Position numbers and translations under genes: made by a program. Shown piece by piece: positions 48,425 through 57,439 of a stretch of DNA of 64,000 nt. The notes beneath the pieces were generated by a model, which was given only the letters and a program-made list of their open reading frames with translations, was not told the origin of the DNA and did no database searches. The DNA is taken from contig NZ_LDZY01000002.1 in NCBI RefSeq assembly GCF_001029285.1, forward strand, positions 248,001-312,000. Reading direction: 5' to 3'. Source of the DNA: Desulfosporosinus acididurans (GTDB lineage Bacteria; Bacillota; Desulfitobacteriia; Desulfitobacteriales; Desulfitobacteriaceae). Each line of letters opens with the position of its first letter. Within the stretch, counting starts at the first letter, position 1.

Positions 48425-49873
48425 TTGAACTCAGCGAAGGTTCTCGAACTTCAAAACCTTTATTATGGTGACATCCTCAAAGGAGTCACTATGAACTGGC
48501 GAAAGGGAGAAATCCTTGCCCTGATGGGGTTGAACGGTGCAGGTAAGTCGACCTTGGCTCGTTTGCTTGCTGGTCTAATTGCACCCAATAAAGGTGAGAT
48601 CCGCTTGCAGGAAAATGGCAGAATTCTTCCTTGGGAGGCCGTTGAGCGATGGCGTGAAATAGGCTTTATAGGCCAACATCCAAGGCGGCAGACCATTGGG
48701 GCAACGGTTGCTGAAGAGTTGGGTTTCGGGCTAATTAACCTTGGCATGGATCAAAAGACTGTACGTTACCATGTGTCACAATTGACAAGGGAGATTGGTT
48801 TGCAGGGTAAAGAGAATCAGTCTCCCGCAACGCTATCCGGCGGGCAACGCCAAAGACTTGTCACAGCTGCGATTTTGGCTCTTCAACCATCTTTCTTAAT
48901 CTTGGATGAGGCGCTGAGCATGCTTGATGCCAAGGCTCAAGATAGTATATTAGAGCTCCTAAGAAAAGCACGGATTACGACAGGACAGCTATGGATTACA
49001 CATGATTCGGAACTGGCACGACAGGCAGACAGATTGTTAGTTCTTCACGATGGATTTCTTGTCGATTGGGGCAATCCCAGAGATGCTTTTGAGGCCCATT
49101 ATGCGGAACTCTCAATTTTTGAAGCGACGCAGCAAAGTCACGAATTTTCAGAGTTGAAAGCAGGACCAAGGAAAGAGGATCAACGTCGGATTTTAGTATG
49201 GGAAGAGGCAGACTTCAATTCACGTTTGAAGATTAATAAGTCCATAAAACCCGGTGAATTTTTGGCAATCGTGGGACCTTCGGGAGCTGGTAAAACAACA
49301 ATTTTAGAAAGCGTTTATGGCTTTACCCTGGCGGCCAAAGGGCAATTATTGGTTAACGGGGAAGTAATGAACAAGCATAATAGCGGCGATTTGCGGCGAA
49401 AAATGGGCTTCGTCCTGCAAGAGGCGGGAGAATATCTAATCGGCCGCAGTGTATCCGAGGAAATATTCTACCATCAGCAGAGGACTGTCGCTAAATCTCC
49501 CAGCGCAGAGCAGGAATTGTATTTGAACCGCTATGGAATCCCTGCTCATCTGGCAAGGGTTGCTCCTGAAAGGCTGAGCGGCGGCGAGCGACAAAAAGTA
49601 GCTTTGGCAGCTGCCATGAAGACCTTACCGGAGATTTTATTGCTGGATGAACCATTGCTCGGCCTGGATGCGAAGAGCAGGGAAAGTATACAGAGGTTAA
49701 TTTTCTCCCTCCGGGAAATTACAATTCTATTCGTAACCCATGATCTTAGAGACGTGTTGGGGGCAGCTGACCGGATTTGGCTTGTCGAAAACGGCGAAAT
49801 CGTGCTTGATTGCCTCGTCGAGGAGTGGGGCAACTACAGGGACGAATTCATCCGCTCTGGAGTGCACTGTTAG
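48425..49873 (+). CDS. ECF transporter ATPase, two ABC domains fused
   Basis: A 482-residue protein with two complete ABC ATPase domains. Domain 1 has Walker A GLNGAGKS (35-42), signature LSGGQRQR and Walker B LILDEA; domain 2 has GPSGAGKT (284-291), LSGGERQK and LLLDEP. In most Firmicutes EcfA1 and EcfA2 are separate genes between rplQ and ecfT; here they are one polypeptide. With EcfT they energise vitamin or metal S components. TTG at 48425 follows AGGGAGTGG. Confidence 0.9.
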   Translation: MNSAKVLELQNLYYGDILKGVTMNWRKGEILALMGLNGAGKSTLARLLAGLIAPNKGEIRLQENGRILPWEAVERWREIGFIGQHPRRQTIGATVAEELGFGLINLGMDQKTVRYHVSQLTREIGLQGKENQSPATLSGGQRQRLVTAAILALQPSFLILDEALSMLDAKAQDSILELLRKARITTGQLWITHDSELARQADRLLVLHDGFLVDWGNPRDAFEAHYAELSIFEATQQSHEFSELKAGPRKEDQRRILVWEEADFNSRLKINKSIKPGEFLAIVGPSGAGKTTILESVYGFTLAAKGQLLVNGEVMNKHNSGDLRRKMGFVLQEAGEYLIGRSVSEEIFYHQQRTVAKSPSAEQELYLNRYGIPAHLARVAPERLSGGERQKVALAAAMKTLPEILLLDEPLLGLDAKSRESIQRLIFSLREITILFVTHDLRDVLGAADRIWLVENGEIVLDCLVEEWGNYRDEFIRSGVHC

Positions 49874-49883
49874 GAGGGGGACG

Positions 49884-50648
49884 ATGGATTCTCAGGAACT
49901 TTATTGGTTCAGCGATAGTGTTCTTCACCGGCTGGACCCAAGGTTAAAGGTGGGCGGATTGGCGATTTTGTCACTCCTCCTGACGTTGACTCGTTGGCAG
50001 GGATTAGTTCTAACGTCATTGGCACTTATGGGGCTGGTGATCATAAGCCACACTCCTTTGAGGTTATTTCGGGGGATGACGTTTGTTCTCCTATGGTTAG
50101 GGATATTTTATGGTGTCGCTGCAGGGTGGGTCTGGAGTCAATCAGCTTCTTTTTGGCAAGGGCACTGGTCGCAGGCAGGTTTATTGCAGGCGGTTTTCAT
50201 GCTCTGGCGTATAACCCTAATTTTTGGTTTGACCAGGCTCTTTGCGGCAGTAACCCTGCCTATGGAACAAGGTCTGGGAATTGTCTATTTTTTCGCGCCC
50301 CTGACCAGTCTTTCAACTAAAGCAGCAGAATTTGCTCTTTTACTGACTCTGACTTTGCGTTTTATTCCGCTTCTGGGTGAAGAAGCAGCATTAATCTGGA
50401 AGGCGAGAATGATAAAGGGAAATTGGCCAACCACATGGCTGCGGCGTTCATGGGAGATATGCCAGCTTATTGTTCCCTTAATTCTTATCAGTTTAAAGCG
50501 AGCAGAAGAACTTGGAGAAACTATGTTAGCCCGCGGATATGGTTCAGGCAGCTTTAGAACGTTCTTAATTCATGAAAGAACCGCAATGGACTGGTGGGGC
50601 GGAATTGCTGTTGGATTATGGGGAGTGCTGCTGTTAATCTGGCACTAA
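49884..50648 (+). CDS. ecfT: ECF transporter transmembrane subunit EcfT
   Basis: A 254-residue membrane protein with several hydrophobic spans from about residue 25 to 130, and the cytoplasmic coupling helices carrying ARMIKG and LARGYG, the Ala-Arg-Gly motifs by which EcfT contacts the ATPases. It follows the fused ATPase by 10 bases. AGGAGGGGG precedes the ATG at 49884; the longer frame from 49740 is a read through the previous gene. Confidence 0.93.
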   Translation: MDSQELYWFSDSVLHRLDPRLKVGGLAILSLLLTLTRWQGLVLTSLALMGLVIISHTPLRLFRGMTFVLLWLGIFYGVAAGWVWSQSASFWQGHWSQAGLLQAVFMLWRITLIFGLTRLFAAVTLPMEQGLGIVYFFAPLTSLSTKAAEFALLLTLTLRFIPLLGEEAALIWKARMIKGNWPTTWLRRSWEICQLIVPLILISLKRAEELGETMLARGYGSGSFRTFLIHERTAMDWWGGIAVGLWGVLLLIWH

Positions 50649-50679
50649 AACGGGACTTCGTGGAGGTTGGTGGCATACG

Positions 50680-51465
50680 ATGCGAAACATACGGCTCAAG
50701 GTAGCCTATGACGGTACAAATTATCATGGCTTTCAGCGCCAGATCAAAACAGCAGGTCCTACGATCCAAGGAACCTTAGAAGACGTATGGCAGCGACTGG
50801 TGGATGAAAAGGTGACTCTAGCTATGGCGGGACGGACCGATGCAGGTGTTCATGCTTCCGGCCAGATTGTTAATTTTGAAACAGAGGCAAGAATACCGGA
50901 AGATAAAATTTCTAAGGCTTTTAATAGTTTGCTTCCTAAGGATATACGCATTCTTCTGGCAGAGAATGTCCCCTTCGATTTTAATGCGCGCTGGTCTGCA
51001 GTGTGGAAGCGCTATGATTACCAGATCGATAATCGGCGAATACCGGATGTCTTTAAACGGTTATATACCTGGCATATTCCTGTACCTCTTAATATTTCGA
51101 ACATGCAAGCTGCTGCAAACTTCCTGGAAGGAAGGCACAATTTTAAAACGTTCGCCGCCGCCGGAGGCGACAGTAAAACCTTTGAACGAACGCTTTATCG
51201 CTGTCAAGTACGGTTTGATCAGGATTTGATCCGTGTAACTTGTGTGGGTGACGGATTCTTATACCATATGGTACGGATCATTGTTGGTACACTCGTTGAT
51301 GTTGGAAGAGGGCGAATTAGTCCAGAAGAGATACCGGATATTATTAAGAGTCAAGAGCGGAGACGTGCCCGCCTGATTGCTTCTGCCCATGGTTTGTTTC
51401 TAACGCATGTGAATTACACCGAGGAAAGTCCTTTTGAAGTATTTCCCGATCTTAATTCTAAGTAA
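50680..51465 (+). CDS. truA: tRNA pseudouridine synthase A
   Basis: A 261-residue enzyme modifying uridines 38-40 of the tRNA anticodon stem. The catalytic aspartate lies in AGRTDAGVHASGQ; DGFLYHMVRIIVGTL is the other conserved block. It stands 31 bases after ecfT and before rplM, a standard Firmicutes order. Confidence 0.95.
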   Translation: MRNIRLKVAYDGTNYHGFQRQIKTAGPTIQGTLEDVWQRLVDEKVTLAMAGRTDAGVHASGQIVNFETEARIPEDKISKAFNSLLPKDIRILLAENVPFDFNARWSAVWKRYDYQIDNRRIPDVFKRLYTWHIPVPLNISNMQAAANFLEGRHNFKTFAAAGGDSKTFERTLYRCQVRFDQDLIRVTCVGDGFLYHMVRIIVGTLVDVGRGRISPEEIPDIIKSQERRRARLIASAHGLFLTHVNYTEESPFEVFPDLNSK

Positions 51466-51571
51466 AATTATAGGTATTTAGGTATTAATACTCTTTTGTT
51501 AGCATGAATCGTGTAACAGAGTCTGAAAGGCGAAAAATCGTCTTTCAAATTGAAGTTGATAAGGAATTGAC

Positions 51572-51600
51572 TTGACAAGGAAAGAAAATCTAAATAAAAT
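51572..51600 (+). promoter_or_regulatory. Promoter of rplM-rpsI
   Basis: TTGACA, 17 bases and TAAAAT lie about 120 bases upstream of rplM. Confidence 0.75.
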
Positions 51601-51603
51601 AGC

Positions 51604-51710
51604 ATTATGAGTTTTTATGTCATGGCTGTGATTGAGCCCCATAACCTTGACATATCACGAGCATGATTGAGCCCCATGAGCGTGAAACAAAACGGAAACT
51701 GATAATTTTT
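51604..51710 (+). promoter_or_regulatory. rplM leader with direct repeats (L13 leader-like)
   Basis: The transcribed leader contains TGATTGAGCCCCAT twice (51629-51642 and 51664-51677), each followed by similar palindromic CATG/ATGG stretches that can fold. Firmicutes rplM genes are known to carry a structured L13 leader; this may be its local form, but I cannot align it here. Confidence 0.5.
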
Positions 51711-51722
51711 GGAGGGAAAGTC

Positions 51723-52154
51723 ATGACTACGTTTTTTGCGAAGGCGCAGGACCAAGAGCGCAAATGGTATATCATTGACGCTGCAGGTATCCCTTTGGGC
51801 CGTGTTGCAACAGAAGCAGCACGTATCCTAAGAGGTAAACATAAACCAACTTTTACCCCGAATGTCGATACAGGGGATCACGTTATTATTATTAATGCAG
51901 AAAAGTTGATACTCACGGGTAATAAATTAAATGCTAAACTTTATCGTCGTCACTCCGGCTTTCCTGGTGGATTGAAAGAGATCCCCTACAAGAAGCTGAT
52001 GAAAACCATGCCTGAACGTGCGATGGAACATGCTGTTAAGGGAATGCTTCCTCATAACAGGTTGGGCGCTCAAATGTACACTAAGTTAAAAGTGTACAAG
52101 GGAGAATCACACCCTCATCAAGCTCAACAACCTGAAGTTTGGACAATACAGTAG
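51723..52154 (+). CDS. rplM: 50S ribosomal protein L13
   Basis: A 143-residue early 50S assembly protein. [19 protein letters not shown] and the [16 protein letters not shown] region are typical, with [18 protein letters not shown] near the end. The ATG at 51723 has TTGGAGGG upstream; the earlier frame opening is rejected. Confidence 0.96.
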   Translation: MTTFFAKAQDQERKWYIIDAAGIPLGRVATEAARILRGKHKPTFTPNVDTGDHVIIINAEKLILTGNKLNAKLYRRHSGFPGGLKEIPYKKLMKTMPERAMEHAVKGMLPHNRLGAQMYTKLKVYKGESHPHQAQQPEVWTIQ

Positions 52155-52178
52155 GTTTAGGAAGGAGGAAGAATAACT

Positions 52179-52574
52179 ATGGCAACTCAATTACAATATG
52201 CGGCAACAGGCCGCCGCAAGAACGCTATTGCTCGCGTTCGTCTTATTCCCGGTGAAGGGAAATTTACGATTAATAAACGCGAATTATCCGAATACTTCGG
52301 TAAGAAGACTTTAGAAATGATTGTTCAGCAGCCATTTAATATAACGGATACTCTCGCAAAATATGATGTTATTGCTCTTGCTCACGGAGGCGGAACCACC
52401 GGTCAAGCCGGTGCAATTCGTCTCGGAATAGCTCGTGCTTTATTGAAGGCTGATGCAAGTCTTCGTCCAAGCTTGAAACGCGCCGGTTTCCTGACTCGTG
52501 ACCCACGAATGAAGGAACGTCGTAAATACGGCTTGAAGAAAGCCCGTAAGGCTCCACAATTCTCTAAACGTTAA
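52179..52574 (+). CDS. rpsI: 30S ribosomal protein S9
   Basis: A 131-residue head protein whose C-terminal tail ([16 protein letters not shown]) reaches P-site t[22 protein letters not shown] and [18 protein letters not shown] are conserved. AAGGAGG precedes the ATG. A terminator follows. Confidence 0.97.
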   Translation: MATQLQYAATGRRKNAIARVRLIPGEGKFTINKRELSEYFGKKTLEMIVQQPFNITDTLAKYDVIALAHGGGTTGQAGAIRLGIARALLKADASLRPSLKRAGFLTRDPRMKERRKYGLKKARKAPQFSKR

Positions 52575-52581
52575 TTATCAG

Positions 52582-52622
52582 AACCCCTCAGGCCTTCTTG
52601 GTTTGGGGGGTTTGCCTTTTTA
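52582..52622 (+). terminator. Terminator after rpsI
   Basis: AACCCC and GGGGTT frame a GGCC-containing loop, and TTGCCTTTTT follows. Confidence 0.7.
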
Positions 52623-52643
52623 CTCTAAAGTGATCTGCTCAAC

Positions 52644-52673
52644 GCATATTTTCCTCCCTCTCCCCATATTGTA
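52644..52673 (+). promoter_or_regulatory. Sigma-E-like promoter of cwlD
   Basis: GCATATT fits the sigma-E -35 pattern (KMATATT) exactly, a 14-base spacer follows, and CATATTGTA resembles the -10 (CATACAMT). It lies 31 bases before the cwlD start. cwlD is a mother-cell gene in Bacillus, so the match is biologically sensible. Confidence 0.65.
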
Positions 52674-52703
52674 GTGACGGAATAGATGGGGAGGGTGAGG
52701 AAA

Positions 52704-53432
52704 ATGAAAACAATCCGGGTAGTTGCTTTTAAACCTCGAAAAGCGTTAATCATAGGCAGTATTCTAATGGTGTGTCTAATTCTTGCCGCAGCTTGGAAAT
52801 TAGAAGGCACAAACCAAAAAATATGGAGCTGGACGCTTGGTCATCGAGTGGTTGTTATTGACGCAGGTCATGGTGGAGTTGATCCCGGAGCTGTAGGAAA
52901 AAACAAAGTCTTAGAAAAAAATATTACTTTAGCGGTAGCGAAACGTCTGCAAGCTCATATTCAGCAAAGCGGCGCAAAAACAATTATGGTTCGTGAAGAG
53001 GATAAAGATTTAGGAACATCCCAAGGACTTTTAAAACGGAAACGAGAAGATTTGGCTCAACGAATTCAATTGGCAATGGAAGCTCAAGCCGAGGTGTTTA
53101 TAAGCATTCATGCTAATAGTTTTCCCAATGAAAAATTGACTGGAGCTCAAACGTTTTATAATGCAGATTCAGCGGAAGGAAAATTATTAGCGCAAGCTAT
53201 TCAAGAAAAATTGAATCTAATGACGAAGGGCAAACGGCTTATTAAAGCTAATAAAGATATCTATATCCTTAAAAAAGCTCATCAGGCAGCCGTCACCGTT
53301 GAAGTCGGTTTCTTGTCGAACCCTGCTGAAGAGCAATTATTAACAACTCCGGAGTATCAGGAGACTTTGGCTGTCGCGATATATCAAGGTTTAAACGAGT
53401 ATTTTAGTAAACAAACTGCAAATCAGAATTAA
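52704..53432 (+). CDS. cwlD: N-acetylmuramoyl-L-alanine amidase CwlD
   Basis: A 242-residue amidase_3 enzyme needed to make muramic-delta-lactam in spore cortex. A membrane anchor at about 13-31 precedes the catalytic domain: His56 in DAGHGGVDPG, Glu71 after the VLEKN turn, the SIHANSF histidine and the VEVGFLSN glutamate are the usual zinc/catalytic residues. The ATG at 52704 follows GGGGAGGGTGAGG; an earlier ATG at 52686 overlaps that site. Confidence 0.93.
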   Translation: MKTIRVVAFKPRKALIIGSILMVCLILAAAWKLEGTNQKIWSWTLGHRVVVIDAGHGGVDPGAVGKNKVLEKNITLAVAKRLQAHIQQSGAKTIMVREEDKDLGTSQGLLKRKREDLAQRIQLAMEAQAEVFISIHANSFPNEKLTGAQTFYNADSAEGKLLAQAIQEKLNLMTKGKRLIKANKDIYILKKAHQAAVTVEVGFLSNPAEEQLLTTPEYQETLAVAIYQGLNEYFSKQTANQN

Positions 53433-53474
53433 TCAAGAATCAATAAGGAAGTCGAAGATGAATCAGAATATTCG

Positions 53475-53503
53475 TTGCGTTGAAAAAGGATTGTAGGTAA
53501 AAT
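53475..53503 (+). promoter_or_regulatory. Promoter of the M20 amidohydrolase gene
   Basis: TTGCGT, 17 bases and TAAAAT lie about 100 bases before the gene. Confidence 0.55.
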
Positions 53504-53606
53504 AGGATTAGAAACGAGAATGTGGTGTTCTTGAAGCAATATGTATGAAGCAGCCCTAAAGAATTAGAGGAGATATGAGGAAACTAAAAATAAGCGGAGA
53601 GATGGG

Positions 53607-54779
53607 ATGTGCATGGATGCCATTAAGGCTTTTTATCGAGATCAGGCACAGCATCTGCACAAAGACGTGTGGGAAATTGCTCGTCAGATCGGTGAGCACC
53701 CGGAACTCGGATATAAAGAATACTTTGCTTCTGAGGTGTTAAGTAATTTTCTTAAAAAACATAAGTTCGAGGTGAAGAGAGGAGTTGCGGGAGTAGAAAC
53801 TGCTTTTTTAGCTTGTTTTAAAAGCAATATTCCCGGACCTAAGATTGCCTTTCTGGCTGAGTATGACGCTTTGCCCGGGGTTGGCCATGGCTGTGGACAT
53901 AATTTGATTGGTGCTGCCAGTGCCGGAGCGGCTGTAATCTTAAGCAAGAGTTTGGAAGTCCCCGGGGAAATTATTGTGGTTGGCAGTCCAGCTGAAGAAA
54001 CCAGCGGAGCTAAAGTGACGCTGGTCGAAGAAGGAATTTTTAATGGTGTCGATGCTGCAATAATGTTTCATCCCGGAAGCCAAAATGTCCCTGTAATTTT
54101 CAGCTTGGCTTTGGATGCCTTGGAGTTTACCTTTCATGGCAGGGCTGCTCATGCGGTTGCGGCCTCTAATTTTGGCATAAATGCCCTCGATGCAGTTATC
54201 AATTTCTTTGTAGGGATAAATTCTCTCAAAAAGCAAATCTCCCAAGACATGAAAATTAATGGAGTCATTACTGAAGGAGGAACGGTCCCGAACATTATTC
54301 CGGATCGCGCCGTTGCTCGTTTTTACCTCCGGGCGCGGAAGCGAAAAGAACTTGATGAATTGCGGGAGCAGGTCATTCGCTGTGCCGAAGGGGCAGCAGC
54401 GATGGTTTCTGCCAAAATGACTTGGCAAAAATTCGAATTTTCTTACGATGAAATGCTCACAAATTTGACTTTGGCAGATTGTTTTACGAAAAATCTGCGC
54501 GAGTTAGGGATTCGTCATATTGCCTCTCCTCAGACGGCAATGGGTTCAGTGGATATGGGTAATGTCAGTCGGGCAGTTCCGGCAATACACCCCTATTTAG
54601 CCTTGGGCAGCGGGACAGAGATACCACATACTAAGGAATTTGCGAAGGCAGCTCTGTCTTCGGAAGGGGAAAAGCTTGTTATGCTGGCAATGCAAATTCT
54701 TGCTTTTACAGGATCAGATGTCCTGAGGGACAAAAAACTGCTGCAGCAAATTAAGAAAGAGTTTCGAGCCAAAACTTGA
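53607..54779 (+). CDS. M20-family amidohydrolase (peptidase/AbgB-like)
   Basis: A 390-residue metal-dependent hydrolase of the M20 (amidohydrolase, AbgB-like) group. AEYDALPGVGHGCGHN carries the first metal residues, the general-base pair is in SPAEETSG, and a later FHPG histidine follows; the dimerisation (lid) domain spans about 170-285. Substrate is unknown: N-acyl amino acids, aminobenzoyl-glutamate or small peptides are all possible. It stands alone between cwlD and the arg operon. Confidence 0.9.
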   Translation: MCMDAIKAFYRDQAQHLHKDVWEIARQIGEHPELGYKEYFASEVLSNFLKKHKFEVKRGVAGVETAFLACFKSNIPGPKIAFLAEYDALPGVGHGCGHNLIGAASAGAAVILSKSLEVPGEIIVVGSPAEETSGAKVTLVEEGIFNGVDAAIMFHPGSQNVPVIFSLALDALEFTFHGRAAHAVAASNFGINALDAVINFFVGINSLKKQISQDMKINGVITEGGTVPNIIPDRAVARFYLRARKRKELDELREQVIRCAEGAAAMVSAKMTWQKFEFSYDEMLTNLTLADCFTKNLRELGIRHIASPQTAMGSVDMGNVSRAVPAIHPYLALGSGTEIPHTKEFAKAALSSEGEKLVMLAMQILAFTGSDVLRDKKLLQQIKKEFRAKT

Positions 54780-54802
54780 ACTTGTTGGCACTCTCATTGA
54801 AT

Positions 54803-54832
54803 CCCCACTTACAAGAAGTGGGGGTCTTAAAA
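54803..54832 (+). repeat. Copy 1 of a hairpin repeat (also 58425-58452)
   Basis: CCCCACTT-(ACAAG)-AAGTGGGG forms a perfect 8-bp stem, and the run AGAAGTGGGGGTCTTAAAA at 54814-54832 is identical at 58434-58452. It also serves as a terminator-like structure after the amidohydrolase gene. Confidence 0.75.
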
Positions 54833-54839
54833 ATTGGCT

Positions 54840-54884
54840 AAAGGCGTTCTCACTCCACTATACTAGTGAAGCGAGAACGCCTTT
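54840..54884. terminator. Long hairpin, terminator after the amidohydrolase gene
   Basis: AAAGGCGTTCTC and GAGAACGCCTTT are exact complements (12 bp, extendable with a G-U), with an inner CACT/AGTG pair. Only TTTGGC follows. The 54885-55012 stretch holds a CAGGT/ACCTG hairpin and no gene I can support. Confidence 0.65.
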
Positions 54885-55012
54885 GGCTATTTGCACTCGC
54901 TTCTGCGGGAGGATATACAGGTCATTTGGCACCTGAAGAATAATGAATCATAAATGGGGATAAATTGTCATAAACTAAGGCAAGTTAACTTTGATCAACG
55001 ATTAAGAGAGAA

Positions 55013-55041
55013 AAGAGGCTGGTTAAGACAGGCTCTTTTTT
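55013..55041 (+). terminator. Terminator or attenuator upstream of argC
   Basis: AAGAG and CTG pair with CAG and CTCTT around a G-G mismatch, followed by six T. It stands about 75 bases before argC with no gene directly upstream, so it may end a leader transcript and regulate the operon. Confidence 0.6.
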
Positions 55042-55114
55042 AATGGAAGGCATTGAATTATTATACGAGCGAATGTATAATTATGAAAACGAAACAAGAG
55101 TGGAGGAAATGACA

Positions 55115-56140
55115 ATGAGAGTTGGTGTACTAGGGGCCACGGGGTATGCAGGACAAGAATTAGTACGGCTCTTGCGTCGCCATGAAGAAGTTGCTGAGCT
55201 TGTTCTTTCATCGTCCAGTGTGGCAGGCCAAGGGTATGAGGAGGTTTATCCACACTGGAACGGTCAAAATATTGGTATTTTACAAGATGAAGATGTTCCC
55301 GATCTTGATGTTTTATTCTGTGCTCTTCCTCATGGCTTGACAGCCTCCAGAGCAAGAGGATTTCTTGATCGTAAGATAAAAGTTATTGACTTAGGAGCCG
55401 ACTTTCGCCTGAATTCAGCCCAAGTATATGAGGAATGGTACAAGTTAAAGCATCCTGACGTCGATTTGCTTGGTCAGGCGGTATATGGTTTACCGGAGTT
55501 ATACCGCGAGAAAATTAAAGGCCAATCTTTAATTGCCAATCCAGGCTGTTATCCAACTGCGACCTTATTGGCTCTTGTCCCCCTGCTGAAAGAGCAGCTG
55601 CTTCAGACGGAAATGTTGGTCATCGATGCTAAATCGGGTGTTTCGGGAGCAGGCCGAGGGGTTTCTTTAGGCAATCATTTTTCAGAGGTTAATGAAAATT
55701 TTAAAGCCTATGGAGTCGCCAGCCATCGCCATACTCCTGAAATAGAGCAAGAACTATCGCGGGCGGCCGGTCAGCCATTAACGGTAAGTTTCACGCCTCA
55801 TCTGGTGCCCATGACACGGGGAATGTTAATCACCATCTATGCCAAGGTTAAAGAGGGAATTAATGAGGCTGACTTGAGAAACTGTTGGTTAAAACACTAT
55901 GCGAGCGAACAGTTTGTCCACCTTTTGCCGCAGGGAACGTGGCCTCAGACGAAATTTTCCAGCGGCAGCAATCATGCCTTTTTGCAATTAACTGTAGATC
56001 GGAGAACCGGTAATGCCGTTATAGTATCTACGATCGATAATTTGATGAAAGGTGCTGCAGGGCAGGCAGTGCAGAATATGAATCTGGTCGTGGGATGGCC
56101 GGAAGAATTGGGATTGAGTGGGACAGCGCTCTGGCCCTGA
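55115..56140 (+). CDS. argC: N-acetyl-gamma-glutamyl-phosphate reductase
   Basis: A 341-residue NADPH enzyme of arginine synthesis. The Rossmann motif is GATGYAGQ near the start; the catalytic cysteine is in ANPGCYPTA; HRHTPEIEQEL is conserved. The ATG at 55115 has TGGAGGA upstream; the longer frame from 55043 has no binding site. It begins argC-argJ-argB-argD-carA-carB. Confidence 0.95.
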   Translation: MRVGVLGATGYAGQELVRLLRRHEEVAELVLSSSSVAGQGYEEVYPHWNGQNIGILQDEDVPDLDVLFCALPHGLTASRARGFLDRKIKVIDLGADFRLNSAQVYEEWYKLKHPDVDLLGQAVYGLPELYREKIKGQSLIANPGCYPTATLLALVPLLKEQLLQTEMLVIDAKSGVSGAGRGVSLGNHFSEVNENFKAYGVASHRHTPEIEQELSRAAGQPLTVSFTPHLVPMTRGMLITIYAKVKEGINEADLRNCWLKHYASEQFVHLLPQGTWPQTKFSSGSNHAFLQLTVDRRTGNAVIVSTIDNLMKGAAGQAVQNMNLVVGWPEELGLSGTALWP

Positions 56141-56158
56141 GTGAAGGAGTATGAGACT

Positions 56159-57421
56159 ATGGTTAAAACAGTTGAACCTTGGAAACAAATTGCGGGCGGT
56201 ATCGCAGCACCGCAGGGATTCTATGCGGAAGGCGTAAAAGCAGGTATTAAATATCCGGACAAATATGATGTGGCGTTAATTTATTCAAAAGTTCAAGCTC
56301 AAGCAGCAGGAGTATATACTAAAAATTTGGTTAAGGCACATCCTCTTTATTTAAACCAGCGTCATTTGCAGAATGGGATGGCTCAAGGTATTGTCGTTAA
56401 CAGCGGCAACGCCAATGCCTGCGTCGGTGCGTTTGGGGAACAATCTGCTGAAGCAATGGCTGAGGCAGTGGCAGAGACCGCAGCGATTCCTCAAGATGAT
56501 GTGCTTGTGGCCTCAACCGGCGTAATTGGAGTAGAGCTGCCTCTTGAACGAGTGTTAACCGGTATTAAAAACGCCGGTACCGAGTTGTTCAAAACTATGG
56601 AGAAGGCTTCCGATGAAAAGCGTGATGCTTCTTTAGCGGAAGGAGCTCATCGAGCAGCCTTAGCTATTATGACAACAGATACCGTCGTTAAAGAATATGC
56701 CTATGAACTTCCTTGCTCACAAGGAGGAATTATCAAACTTGGGGCCATGGCGAAAGGTTCCGGAATGATTCATCCGAATATGGGAACCATGTTAGGTTTC
56801 CTGACAACAGATGCAGAGGTCCCCGCTGCAGTCTTGCAGCATCTTCTCCGAGAAGCTGTTGAGGAGAGTTTCAATATGGTGACTGTGGATGGAGACACGA
56901 GTACCAACGATATGGTATTGATTTTAGCCAATGGTGTGTCTGGGATTGCACCAAATGGCGACGACATGGTCAACTTTGAAGCTATGGTTAAGGCGATGTG
57001 CATACAACTGGCTAAAGATATTGCCCGTGATGGGGAGGGCGCCAGTAAACTTATGGAAGTACAGGTTACTAGGGCTAAGACAAAAGAAGATGCCCGTAAA
57101 ATCGCTCGCAGTATTTGCGGATCCAGTTTGGTCAAAGCCGCTTTGTTCGGGGAAGATGCCAATTGGGGAAGAATTTTGACTGCTGCAGGTTATTCAGGTG
57201 CAGACTTTAATCCGAACAGTGTTGATATTTTCCTGGGTAATTTGGCTGTAGCTCAAGCAGGGAAAGGGATTTCTTTTTCCGAAGAAACCGCGAAGGAAAT
57301 TTTGCAGCACAAAGAAGTAGAGATACGCTTAGTTTTGAATGATGGATCGGAAAATGCCACTGCCTGGGGTTGTGACCTTACCCATGAGTATGTCACGATC
57401 AATGGGAGTTATAGAACCTAA
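56159..57421 (+). CDS. argJ: Glutamate N-acetyltransferase / amino-acid acetyltransferase
   Basis: A 420-residue Ntn-type enzyme that recycles the acetyl group from acetylornithine to glutamate, and in bifunctional forms also acetylates glutamate directly. The autocleavage site is the Thr210 of GTMLGFLT, which becomes the nucleophile of the beta chain. The ATG at 56159 follows GAAGGAG; a GTG at 56141 lies before it. Confidence 0.95.
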   Translation: MVKTVEPWKQIAGGIAAPQGFYAEGVKAGIKYPDKYDVALIYSKVQAQAAGVYTKNLVKAHPLYLNQRHLQNGMAQGIVVNSGNANACVGAFGEQSAEAMAEAVAETAAIPQDDVLVASTGVIGVELPLERVLTGIKNAGTELFKTMEKASDEKRDASLAEGAHRAALAIMTTDTVVKEYAYELPCSQGGIIKLGAMAKGSGMIHPNMGTMLGFLTTDAEVPAAVLQHLLREAVEESFNMVTVDGDTSTNDMVLILANGVSGIAPNGDDMVNFEAMVKAMCIQLAKDIARDGEGASKLMEVQVTRAKTKEDARKIARSICGSSLVKAALFGEDANWGRILTAAGYSGADFNPNSVDIFLGNLAVAQAGKGISFSEETAKEILQHKEVEIRLVLNDGSENATAWGCDLTHEYVTINGSYRT

Positions 57422-57439
57422 AGAACGGAGGCGGAAGAA

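Noticed and set aside
53940-54428. 162-codon minus-strand frame within the M20 amidohydrolase gene
   Set aside because: Antisense shadow; the plus-strand protein is clearly homologous to its family.
54940-55115. ARG boxes for ArgR before argC
   Set aside because: Several A/T-rich TGAAT-containing stretches exist, but none matches both half-sites well enough.
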